49,818 nt of DNA from Flavobacteriales bacterium (GTDB taxonomy: Bacteria > Bacteroidota > Bacteroidia > Flavobacteriales_D > Crocinitomicaceae). The DNA lies in NCBI GenBank assembly GCA_947500755.1, contig CANMTO010000014.1, positions 1 through 49,818 on the forward strand, read 5' to 3'. The notes under the pieces are model-generated. The model was not told the DNA's origin and did not search any database. It worked only from the letters and a program-made list of their open reading frames with translations. The position numbers were made by a program, and so were the translations under genes. Positions 44,201 through 49,818 of this stretch are shown here, piece by piece; within the stretch, counting starts at the first letter, position 1, and every line of letters starts with the position of its first letter.

Positions 44201-45817
44201 TTCATTGATGTAAAAGGAACGCCAGACACACCTCGTCTCAAGGGTTCCTTATCCCTAAAAGAAGCGGCGGCGAATTTCACACTCCTTGGATGTCGATACA
44301 CCATGAATGGAAAAATAAACGTAGAGGAAGATGGGTTTTTAATCAACAAACTCCCGATTCGAGATGCTGATGGCAATGTGGCAACGATTGATGGAACGGT
44401 TTATCATTCAAACTTCAGTAAGTTTAATTATAATGTAGATGTCGATTTTGAAGAAGATTACCACCATGCATTGAATGCAAATCCCAGCGGTAAAATTGAT
44501 AAATTCATGTTGCTAAACACCAAATATAAAGAAGGCGATGTGTATTATGGAAAGGCTTATGGACGTGGAACTGCAAATATTTCTGGATACGGAAACATCA
44601 TGGATGTTACGGTAAATGTAAAAACACGGAAAGGCACTAAATTGGTCTTTCCGATGTATGGCACTTCAGAATTGGAAGACCAATCCATCATTCATTTTGT
44701 TTCGGATGACCAGGGCTCTGAAGTCATAGAAGACCGGATTGATTTTACGGGGGTTAACCTCGACATGTCATTTGATATAACTCCTGACGCTGAAGTCCGA
44801 TTGGTGTTTAACGAGCAAACACAAGATGAAATAAAAGCAAAAACGGAAGGAAAACTGAATTTAAAACTGGATGCTTATAACCAAATGCGCTTGGATGGCG
44901 GTTTGAGTATCTTACCCGGAAGCGTGTACAATTTCACGATGGGCCCCGCTAGAAAACCGTTTGAAATCGTTCAAGGCACCATCAATTGGTCAGGGGATGT
45001 TTACAATGCAGACCTCAAGGTGCTTACTTCCTACCAGGTTAAAAATACAAATATGCTGGAGCTAACCCCCGAACAAACAGACCAAACGCTTGCGAAGCAA
45101 GACGCGCAGTGCTTGTTAAATTTAACAGGTACCTTGGTAAAACCCAATATCGCCTTCGAAGTTTCTGCACCCAAGGCGTCTGAAGCAGGAAAGGCACTAA
45201 TTAATCGGATTAACGAAGATAAAGATGAACTCAATCGTCAGTTTTTTTCCTTAATGTTGTTTAGTAAATTCCAACCGCTTAAAGGTACGAATTCAGCCAA
45301 TGAATCCGCCGCCATCGATTTATTTGAAAGTCAAATTAATCAAGCCCTTTCTCAAATGACGAAAAGTTACCAAGTTAAGATGGATTTAGGGACAGATAAT
45401 GTCTCTACTTCGGTGCAAAAATCCTTTGCAGGAGATCGCTTGGTAGTTACAGGAAGCTTTGGAGTTCAAAACACAACGGGCTCATCCGCTGCAAGCGGTG
45501 GATTAGTAGGCGATGTGAGTATTGAATACTTGGTAAATGAATCGGGGACTTTTCGTGTTAATGCGTTTAATCGTTCAAACACAAATACGGTAAAAGAAAA
45601 TGCAGGGCCTTTTACACAAGGTGCGGGACTTTCATATCATGAAGATTTCAATAGCGCAAAAGATTTTGTACTCTTGCAATCTTTTTTAGATGTGTTTAGA
45701 TCTAAGGAAAATAAAGTAGTAAAATTCAAACGAAAGAAACGTCAAACTAAATTACCACCCGTCGGAGCTCCAACGGATCCGGCTCCAAGCATAGAAAATA
45801 AAGAAGAAAATGAATAA
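41273..45817 (+). CDS. tamB: TamB-like (DUF490) envelope protein
   Basis: A 1514-residue protein with one N-terminal membrane anchor (EWMLIFVILFAFLIRTSSF) and a very long beta-rich periplasmic region of the AsmA/TamB type, forming a lipid-conducting groove in characterised relatives. The conserved C-terminal TamB domain is visible in GGLSILPGSVYNFTMG, then FEIVQGTINWSGDVYNADL, and the last 100 residues contain a barrel-insertion-like sequence (FGVQNTTGSSAASGG). It probably links the inner membrane to the outer membrane in lipid or protein transport. TamA is not in the window. The biotin carboxylase gene overlaps it by 8 nt. Confidence 0.88.
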   Translation: MTKVIKILGRTFGVFFEWMLIFVILFAFLIRTSSFQSYLAKQATDFFSKEWKTKVHIGKVDLTLFNRVYLQDVLIHDLSDKRLLSIRSLEVLVEDFGAQHLTINELVLDKGEVWVYAENPTGNMNFQFISDYFESDEPSSSKAKFKVSLRKISMRDTKLRYDDFRIPRMKTGLDFNHVALKHVNLTGSDFFNDGPITAFNLEAFHTKDQSGLWVKALKAKVKISDSGLKLKEVFIKLNRSEIHASEIGYSYSDPSALADFNNKVLFNIAIQPSSINLADVAFFVPELKGMNEQIKLSGTLYNVVNHFKIKNLDLRLRKNTFLRGDLDLPNFSDFADYPVREVIRQATIDMAELGKVILPDGTLLNLGSELSRLGTIRFSNMVVDGKQGMLILQPLAIRTEKGSLDLRAPMRFDVLGTNTGILNLRPDSVALALNHVQLGEILGIPEVGMLNGTIKFTAFDVLNDGYSVTKGAGYFSEIEAQGYVYHKVAFKEIQLNGAVLSGKLQLDDPHAKATVEGEFNVNGLPNYRATFAVETLDLGHLGFTESKNTTLSGACTIHMNGTSFNRFEGGVTVNQFNYVEEGKEIAIPSATLDFTHSKEQELLTLRSPLADLDFKGKIDPKTIRDDVLFGISRVVPSLVQSNKPIRGTVNNEIDARLVVKTLEAVTDLFLPGLELAPNTELNVKFDSDQDLFSMQLTSNRIAYDSLQFEGINLQQRVNSSGVTATLLVNQFNAGDSLIFHDLDFLTTGIDGRLNSSLGWDQGRLNESRIKWKTSMLSSSDFDLLFDKSHFSINGFKWYLDAGSDLVVNDKHLQTSTFMLHSDQKNQRIEADGCLSENRNDVLSLRLTNLDLSDLSKMLNLDIELAGKVNGAIGLANPYAALTLTSDVDVSSFFIDNEEVGDIHIDANYNDALSTVGLKGTLAYRGMKTLDFSGTYLTNVAAENLSLRLDFQNTDISFTNAFMDPDVLDKVEGKLHGFIDVKGTPDTPRLKGSLSLKEAAANFTLLGCRYTMNGKINVEEDGFLINKLPIRDADGNVATIDGTVYHSNFSKFNYNVDVDFEEDYHHALNANPSGKIDKFMLLNTKYKEGDVYYGKAYGRGTANISGYGNIMDVTVNVKTRKGTKLVFPMYGTSELEDQSIIHFVSDDQGSEVIEDRIDFTGVNLDMSFDITPDAEVRLVFNEQTQDEIKAKTEGKLNLKLDAYNQMRLDGGLSILPGSVYNFTMGPARKPFEIVQGTINWSGDVYNADLKVLTSYQVKNTNMLELTPEQTDQTLAKQDAQCLLNLTGTLVKPNIAFEVSAPKASEAGKALINRINEDKDELNRQFFSLMLFSKFQPLKGTNSANESAAIDLFESQINQALSQMTKSYQVKMDLGTDNVSTSVQKSFAGDRLVVTGSFGVQNTTGSSAASGGLVGDVSIEYLVNESGTFRVNAFNRSNTNTVKENAGPFTQGAGLSYHEDFNSAKDFVLLQSFLDVFRSKENKVVKFKRKKRQTKLPPVGAPTDPAPSIENKEENE
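41277..41284 (-). promoter_or_regulatory. Possible promoter -7 box for tsaD
   Basis: TACTTTTG on the minus strand fits TAnnTTTG and lies within codons 2-4 of the divergent tamB-like gene, giving an estimated leader of about 20 nt before the tsaD TTG. Confidence 0.45.
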
Positions 45818-47297
45818 AGTACTAGTAGCAAATCGAGGTGAAATTGCACGAAGGGTGTTAAGAACCTTGAAGAAAATGCGTATTAAAAGTGTTGCGGTGT
45901 ACAGCGATGCAGATCGTTTGGCCCCCCATGTATTAGAGGCCGATGAATCGGTTTATTTGGGACCAAGTCCCTCTTCAGAATCCTATCTACGTCAAGATGC
46001 CATCATTCAAGCATGTAAGGATTTGGGTGTGGATGGGGTACATCCCGGATATGGTTTTTTGTCGGAAAATGCAGGCTTCGCCCGAAAATTAAAGGAGGCA
46101 GGCATCACCTTAATCGGACCGTCTCCTGAATCAATGGAGGTCATGGGAGATAAATTAAGTGCCAAACAAGCGGTGAAAGAGTTTGGTGTCCCCTTAGTTC
46201 CTGGGGTCGATGAAGCCGTAGCAAGCGTTGAACTTGGAAAGAAAATTGCTGCAAGCATTGGTTATCCAGTGTTAATTAAAGCCTCCGCAGGTGGAGGTGG
46301 CAAAGGCATGCGCTTGGTGGAGCATGAAGAAGAATTTGAAGAGCAAATGCATACCGCCCAAAGTGAGGCGAGATCTTCTTTTGGAGATGATGCGGTGTTT
46401 ATAGAAAAATTTGTAACAAAACCTCGTCACATTGAAATACAAGTATTTGCAGATAACCACGGGAACGTAGTGTATTTGTTCGAACGTGAATGTTCGATTC
46501 AGCGAAGGCATCAAAAGGTAATTGAAGAGGCCCCAAGTACTGTAGTAACTCCTGAATTGCGCAAACAAATGGGGGATGCTGCGGTCAATGTATGTAAGGC
46601 GTGTAATTATTCAGGCGCAGGTACGGTAGAGTTTTTATTGGATGCGGAGTTGAATTTCTATTTTTTAGAAATGAATACGCGGCTACAGGTTGAGCACCCG
46701 GTTACCGAAGAAATCACGGGAACAGACTTAGTGGAATGGCAAATCCGCGTGGCGCGTGGCGAAAAGCTGCCAAAGTCACAGGAAGAGTTAGCCATCAACG
46801 GTCACGCCATTGAAATACGGGTGTATGCCGAAGATACCTTAAACGGATTCATCCCAGATATCGGCAGCCTTAATCGGTATCGCATTCCCTCGGGCCGTTC
46901 AGTGCGAGTAGATGATGCGTTTCTCGAAGGAATGGATATTCCGATATACTATGATCCAATGATTGCTAAATTGGTGGTTTGGGGTAAAACACGCCAAGAT
47001 GCCATTAGACGATGCTTAGAAGCCATCGATGATTATCAGATTTCTGGTGTGAAAACAACCCTTGATTTTGGTAAATATGTATTGAAGCATGAGGCGTTCA
47101 TATCAGGAAATTTCGATACAAACTTTGTTAAGCACTATTTCTCTGACCCAAGGGTCGTGAATACCGCAATGGAGGAGGAGCATCGTGCACTTACCTTTAG
47201 TATTGACCAAATCTGGAAGGATATTAAAGCCTTCAAGGAAAAGGAATTTGCCTCTAGAGAAAACACAAGCAGTTGGAAAAATAAATTACAATCCTAG
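45810..47297 (+). CDS. accC: Biotin carboxylase subunit of an acyl-CoA carboxylase
   Basis: An ATP-grasp biotin carboxylase of 495 residues that carboxylates biotin on a carrier protein. ANRGEIARRVLRTLKKM, the glycine-rich ATP loop SAGGGGKGMRLV and EMNTRLQVEHPVTEEITG are visible. It carries about 45 more residues than the bacterial AccC standard and has features (LGPSPSSESYL, the RKLKEAGITLIGP stretch) that also suit propionyl- or acetyl-CoA carboxylases using a separate carboxyltransferase. No accB or carboxyltransferase gene is near. The start (ATG 45810) sits in the GAATGAATAA overlap with the TamB-like stop. Confidence 0.9.
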   Translation: MNKVLVANRGEIARRVLRTLKKMRIKSVAVYSDADRLAPHVLEADESVYLGPSPSSESYLRQDAIIQACKDLGVDGVHPGYGFLSENAGFARKLKEAGITLIGPSPESMEVMGDKLSAKQAVKEFGVPLVPGVDEAVASVELGKKIAASIGYPVLIKASAGGGGKGMRLVEHEEEFEEQMHTAQSEARSSFGDDAVFIEKFVTKPRHIEIQVFADNHGNVVYLFERECSIQRRHQKVIEEAPSTVVTPELRKQMGDAAVNVCKACNYSGAGTVEFLLDAELNFYFLEMNTRLQVEHPVTEEITGTDLVEWQIRVARGEKLPKSQEELAINGHAIEIRVYAEDTLNGFIPDIGSLNRYRIPSGRSVRVDDAFLEGMDIPIYYDPMIAKLVVWGKTRQDAIRRCLEAIDDYQISGVKTTLDFGKYVLKHEAFISGNFDTNFVKHYFSDPRVVNTAMEEEHRALTFSIDQIWKDIKAFKEKEFASRENTSSWKNKLQS

Positions 47298-47320
47298 TAA
47301 AATCCTCTCGGATAAATCAC

Positions 47321-47328
47321 TAATTTTA
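47321..47328 (+). promoter_or_regulatory. Possible -7 box for sucC
   Basis: TAATTTTA differs from TAnnTTTG at the last base and lies 17 nt before the sucC ATG in a 48-nt gap after the biotin carboxylase gene. Initiation would leave a leader of about 10 nt. Confidence 0.35.
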
Positions 47329-47345
47329 CACAACCAAAAAAGCAT

Positions 47346-48557
47346 ATGAATTTACACGAATACCAAGGAAAAGCGATTTTAAAAAGCTACGGAGTAGCCA
47401 TTCAAGAAGGAGTGGTAGTAGAGAATGTAGCCGATGCATTAGCCGCTGCGGAAGAATTAACCAAGCAAACTGGTACGGGATGGTATGTGATTAAAGCACA
47501 AATTCATGCAGGTGGTCGTGGTAAAGGAACTGTTCAAGAAACGGGTTCTCACGGGGTTGTTCTAGCCAAAGGGATTGGTGAAGTAGAGGAGAAGGTAAAA
47601 GGTATCCTTGGTGGACATTTGGTTACCCTGCAAACCAACGGTAAAGGTAAAAAGGTCAATAAAGTGTTGATCGCTCAGGATGTTTACTATCCCGGAGAGA
47701 ACGAAACACAAGAGTTTTACATGTCGGTGTTGCTAGACCGTGAAAAAGGCCGTAATGTGATTATTTATTCTACCGAGGGTGGAATGGACATTGAGCATGT
47801 AGCGGAACATACGCCAGATAAAATATTTAAAGAATTCATTGATCCTCGCGTAGGATTGCAAGGATTTCAAGCGCGTAAAATCGCGTTTAATCTTGGATTA
47901 AGTGGTGAAGCGTTCAAGCAAATGACCAAATTCGTAGCATCTTTGTACAAGGCGTACGATGGTATCGATGCGGCCATGTTTGAGATTAATCCATTATTCA
48001 AAACATCAGATAATAAAATTATTGCGGTAGATGCGAAAGTTACCCTAGACGGTAATGGCTTGATGCGTCACCCAGATTATGCAGCGATGCGTGATAAAAA
48101 CGAAGAGGATCCAACAGAGGTTGAAGCGGATGAAGCAGGATTGAATTTTGTGAAATTAGACGGAAATGTAGGGTGTATGGTAAATGGCGCAGGCTTAGCT
48201 ATGGCAACCATGGACATCATCAAATTATCCGGTGGTAATCCAGCGAATTTCCTAGATGTTGGTGGAACGGCAAATGCTGAGCGCGTAGAAAAAGCATTTC
48301 ATATTATCTTGAAAGATCCGAATGTGAAAGCCATTTTGGTGAATATTTTCGGAGGAATTGTACGTTGCGATCGCGTAGCGCAAGGAATTGTGGATGCCTA
48401 TAAAAATATCGGTCATATTCCAATTCCAATTATTGTTCGTTTACAAGGAACCAATGCCGTGGAAGCGAAGAAGTTAATTGATGATTCAGGATTGAATGTA
48501 CATTCAGCGGTATTACTTCAAGAAGCTGCAGATAAGGTAAAAGAAGTATTGGCGTAG
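47346..48557 (+). CDS. sucC: Succinyl-CoA synthetase (ADP-forming) beta subunit
   Basis: SucC forms succinate and ATP (or GTP) from succinyl-CoA in the TCA cycle, with SucD (not in window). The 403-residue protein has the N-terminal MNLHEYQGKAILKSYGV, the ATP-grasp loop GGRGKGTV, GCMVNGAGLAMATMDIIK and the C-terminal Rossmann-like VNIFGGIVRCDRVAQGIV. The length agrees with the family. It is followed by a 34-nt palindrome 9 nt after the stop. Assignment is secure; nucleotide specificity cannot be read with certainty. Confidence 0.97.
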   Translation: MNLHEYQGKAILKSYGVAIQEGVVVENVADALAAAEELTKQTGTGWYVIKAQIHAGGRGKGTVQETGSHGVVLAKGIGEVEEKVKGILGGHLVTLQTNGKGKKVNKVLIAQDVYYPGENETQEFYMSVLLDREKGRNVIIYSTEGGMDIEHVAEHTPDKIFKEFIDPRVGLQGFQARKIAFNLGLSGEAFKQMTKFVASLYKAYDGIDAAMFEINPLFKTSDNKIIAVDAKVTLDGNGLMRHPDYAAMRDKNEEDPTEVEADEAGLNFVKLDGNVGCMVNGAGLAMATMDIIKLSGGNPANFLDVGGTANAERVEKAFHIILKDPNVKAILVNIFGGIVRCDRVAQGIVDAYKNIGHIPIPIIVRLQGTNAVEAKKLIDDSGLNVHSAVLLQEAADKVKEVLA

Positions 48558-48566
48558 TTCTAATTG

Positions 48567-48600
48567 CCTCTAGGTGCGGGTTTAAACCCGCACCTAGAGG
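48567..48600. repeat. Perfect 34-nt palindrome after sucC
   Basis: Two 17-nt arms with no spacer: the left arm begins CCTCTAGGTGCGGG and the right arm is its exact complement. A further copy of 12 nt from the right arm (AAACCCGCACCT) lies at 48622-48633. No T-run follows on either strand, so a classical terminator is not supported, although a stable RNA hairpin could protect the sucC 3' end. GC content is higher than the surroundings, and it resembles a REP-like element. Confidence 0.8.
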
Positions 48601-48655
48601 ATAAAATCCCACCCAAAGGCCAAACCCGCACCTGTTATTAATATTTTGGAATTAA

Positions 48656-48740
48656 GCGGTCGCTGAGCCTGTCGTGCTTGCGGTCCCTGAGTCCGTGGTG
48701 CTTGCGGTCCCTGAGTCCGCCGAGGCGGATCGAAGGGCCG
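48656..48740. repeat. 24-nt tandem repeats ending in a REP-like hairpin
   Basis: Three adjacent units beginning GCGGTC(C/G)CTGAG start at 48656, 48680 and 48704, each 24 nt; units 1 and 2 match at 20 of 24 positions and units 2 and 3 share the first 16. The third runs into a hairpin with TCCGCC-GA-GGCGGA (48716-48729) enclosed by CCCT (48709-48712) and AGGG (48734-48737). The organisation is that of a REP/short interspersed palindromic element. No transposase is nearby. Confidence 0.75.
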
Positions 48741-48792
48741 CCTTCCATATCATTAAATTCATGGAGAAAATACAGATCGTCCAGGTCTTGCC

Positions 48793-49071
48793 ATGCGTGT
48801 TTTAATGCAATGGTTTTTTCGGAAGTCGATGACCAATAATCAACCCTATCGAAAGAATTTACCCACCGGTCCAACCTTTATTCGAACAGGGACACACGAT
48901 GTTTATGAAGAACGTCAGCCCTTGATCGTATATCTTAAAGCGATTGAGGAACTTGGTCCAGATCGTTTGTCCGAGATCCCTTCAATGAGCTTGGGTAGAC
49001 TTAGACCTCAAGAATGGTCGAACATGCTTCATAAGCATTTGGACCATCACTTGCGCCAATTTGGGGTGTGA
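48793..49071 (+). pseudogene. 5'-truncated DUF1569 family gene
   Basis: 92 codons (from ATG 48793) match the C-terminal part of DUF1569 proteins, which form a DinB-like four-helix bundle and are usually about 150 residues. The characteristic segments are NQPYRKNLPTGPTFI, then EWSNMLHKHLDHHLRQFGV at the exact C-terminus. The N-terminal half, including the first helices, is absent: in frame upstream there is a stop at 48754, and the DNA before it is the REP-like repeat. The remnant probably starts near 48757. It might still be translated as a small protein, but without its N-terminal helices it is unlikely to keep the family function. Confidence 0.75.
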
Positions 49072-49092
49072 GTTTTTAAACTAATTTTATAC

Positions 49093-49128
49093 TTTGTAAT
49101 AATATTCAAAAGGATATCACTACTTTTG
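49093..49128 (+). promoter_or_regulatory. Promoter with -33 and -7 elements
   Basis: TTTG at 49093-49096 and TACTTTTG at 49121-49128 are separated by 24 nt, slightly longer than the usual 19-21. The following CACCC is common after strong Bacteroidota promoters. Transcription is expected near 49135, about 200 nt before the glycine-rich protein gene. Confidence 0.55.
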
Positions 49129-49142
49129 CACCCGATTTCGAG

Positions 49143-49160
49143 TAGGTTTTTAACCTATTT
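49143..49160 (+). terminator. Possible attenuator hairpin in the leader
   Basis: TAGGTT-TTT-AACCTA forms a 6-bp stem followed by TTT, starting about 10 nt after the expected start of transcription. It could end transcription early, creating a very short RNA, but the stem is weak. Confidence 0.35.
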
Positions 49161-49331
49161 TATTGAAAATCAAGTTGAAAATTGGGAACGATTTATAACT
49201 AGGTTCTCTGTTATTCTTTAGACTCTTATTTATTATTACTCCCTTCATAGTTTATATTCATTAAGTTAATAAAGTTTTCATTTTATCTTGTTTGATTTTA
49301 ACTAAGTTTGCCATAATCTACAAAAAAATCA
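49161..49331 (+). other. AT-rich leader before the glycine-rich gene
   Basis: No open frame, tRNA or known riboswitch is recognisable. A second promoter-like TAAGTTTG box is present at 49303-49310, 21 nt before the ATG, so there may be two start sites for the downstream gene. Confidence 0.4.
49303..49310 (+). promoter_or_regulatory. Second promoter -7 box for the glycine-rich gene
   Basis: TAAGTTTG exactly fits TAnnTTTG. The ATG at 49332 follows after 21 nt. No TTTG is seen at the -33 distance. Confidence 0.4.
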
Positions 49332-49818
49332 ATGATGAAATCTACTTTTACGGGTGTTAAAATCCATGTTTTTAGTGTATTACTGTTCTTTTTATGGAGT
49401 TCTGTATTATTTTCCCAGACTACTACGTTTAATTACACCGGAGCTGTTCAAACTTTTACAGCGCCATCAACCGGACCTTACTCCTTTGAGGCTTGGGGTG
49501 CTTCAGGATGGACAGGATCAAGTGCTGGTGGAAAAGGGGGCTATGTTACAGGAACCTATAATTTAACTGCAGGTCAGATAATAAATGTGTATGTGGGGGG
49601 TGTCGGTTTTGCTGCAAGTAATAGTGTTGCAAGTGGAGGCGGCTGGAATGGAGGTGGAAATGGATATGCTTGGAGTAACGCGACAAATGCCGGTGGTGGA
49701 GGAGGTGGTGCTTCTGATATTCGAGTTGGAGGAACTGCATTAGGAGACCGAGTACTGGTTGCCGGCGGTGGCGGCGGCTCTAATAACAATGGTGGTGCCA
49801 CTGGTGGCCATGGTGGCG
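49332..49818 (+). CDS. Glycine-rich secreted protein, N-terminal part (runs off window)
   Basis: The frame is open from ATG 49332 (or the adjacent ATG 49335) to the window end, giving 162 residues without a stop. A signal peptide (IHVFSVLLFFLWSSVLFSQ) leads into FNYTGAVQTFTAPSTGPY, followed by glycine-rich loops such as GGKGGYVTGTYNL and AGGGGGGASDIRVGG. This resembles the ALK/LTK-type glycine-rich domain seen in many secreted bacterial proteins, a surface adhesion or structural module. The C-terminus is outside, so a T9SS sorting domain can be expected but not confirmed. No function can be stated. Confidence 0.75.
   Translation, partial: MMKSTFTGVKIHVFSVLLFFLWSSVLFSQTTTFNYTGAVQTFTAPSTGPYSFEAWGASGWTGSSAGGKGGYVTGTYNLTAGQIINVYVGGVGFAASNSVASGGGWNGGGNGYAWSNATNAGGGGGGASDIRVGGTALGDRVLVAGGGGGSNNNGGATGGHGG

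Noticed and set aside
48567-48600. Palindrome as a classical sucC terminator
   Set aside because: No T-run follows on either strand and there is no loop spacer; kept only as a repeat.
48638-48874. A minus-strand frame of 78 codons across the repeat region
   Set aside because: Its repeated Arg/Asp/Lys/His peptide is only the translation of the 24-nt tandem repeats, and it runs antisense to the DUF1569 remnant.
1-49818. CRISPR arrays, prophage, insertion sequences or toxin-antitoxin pairs
   Set aside because: No regularly spaced repeats with unique spacers, no transposase, integrase or phage structural gene and no typical toxin-antitoxin pair could be seen.

Overview
The window comes from an AT-rich member of the Bacteroidota, most likely a flavobacterium-like lineage (Flavobacteriales). 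The evidence is a type IX secretion (T9SS) protein at the left edge, two large secreted proteins with T9SS C-terminal sorting domains, a complete Bat/MoxR operon, a short primary sigma factor, DUF4249 and GLPGLI-like proteins, and repeated TAnnTTTG promoter -7 boxes in place of Shine-Dalgarno-rich leaders. Almost everything is chromosomal core. There is no prophage, insertion sequence, CRISPR array or plasmid gene.

Layout. 1-3909 (+): end of porV, ispF, pyrR-pyrB, a STAS-domain protein and RNase Z. 3894-11244 (-): a tightly overlapping seven-gene operon, moxR, DUF58, a membrane-anchored gene, batA, batB, batC, batD. 11332-12758: a small zinc-ribbon protein (+) facing gatC and plsC (-). 12830-14772 (+): trpS and the primary sigma factor. 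14769-26201 (-): priA, a DUF4249 lipoprotein, an FKBP lipoprotein, an M14 peptidase, ftsK, a GLPGLI-like protein, an L,D-transpeptidase, an SKYDA-repeat protein and tRNA-Ala(GGC). 26363-32891 (+): arginase overlapping argS, then a large M4 metalloprotease. 32888-41248 (-): topB, a T9SS-sorted repeat protein, dsbD, a stand-alone DsbD-alpha-like protein, a small unknown and tsaD. 41273-48557 (+): a TamB-like giant, a biotin carboxylase and sucC. 48558-49818: palindromic and tandem REP-like repeats, a 5'-truncated DUF1569 gene, and the start of a glycine-rich secreted protein that runs off the window.

How the parts fit. PorV is the T9SS outer-membrane shuttle; the M4 protease and the repeat protein carry the C-terminal domains that this system recognises. 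TamB-like, PlsC, FtsK, L,D-transpeptidase and DsbD genes are envelope functions. The Bat operon couples a MoxR AAA+ ATPase to membrane von Willebrand A proteins. Pyrimidine, isoprenoid, translation (trpS, argS, gatC, tsaD, tRNA) and central-metabolism (sucC, biotin carboxylase) genes fill the rest.

Most notable structure. (1) All four convergent gene junctions overlap, three by exactly 4 nt through interlocked stop codons. (2) Several genes start only 3-12 nt after a TAnnTTTG box, suggesting leaderless or near-leaderless mRNAs. (3) The 5' end of tRNA-Ala is duplicated, with a small palindromic insert between its promoter and the functional gene. (4) A six-repeat SKYDA secreted protein may be a knotted-fold family member. 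(5) A REP-like cluster lies beside a truncated gene. No clearly new multi-gene system was found.
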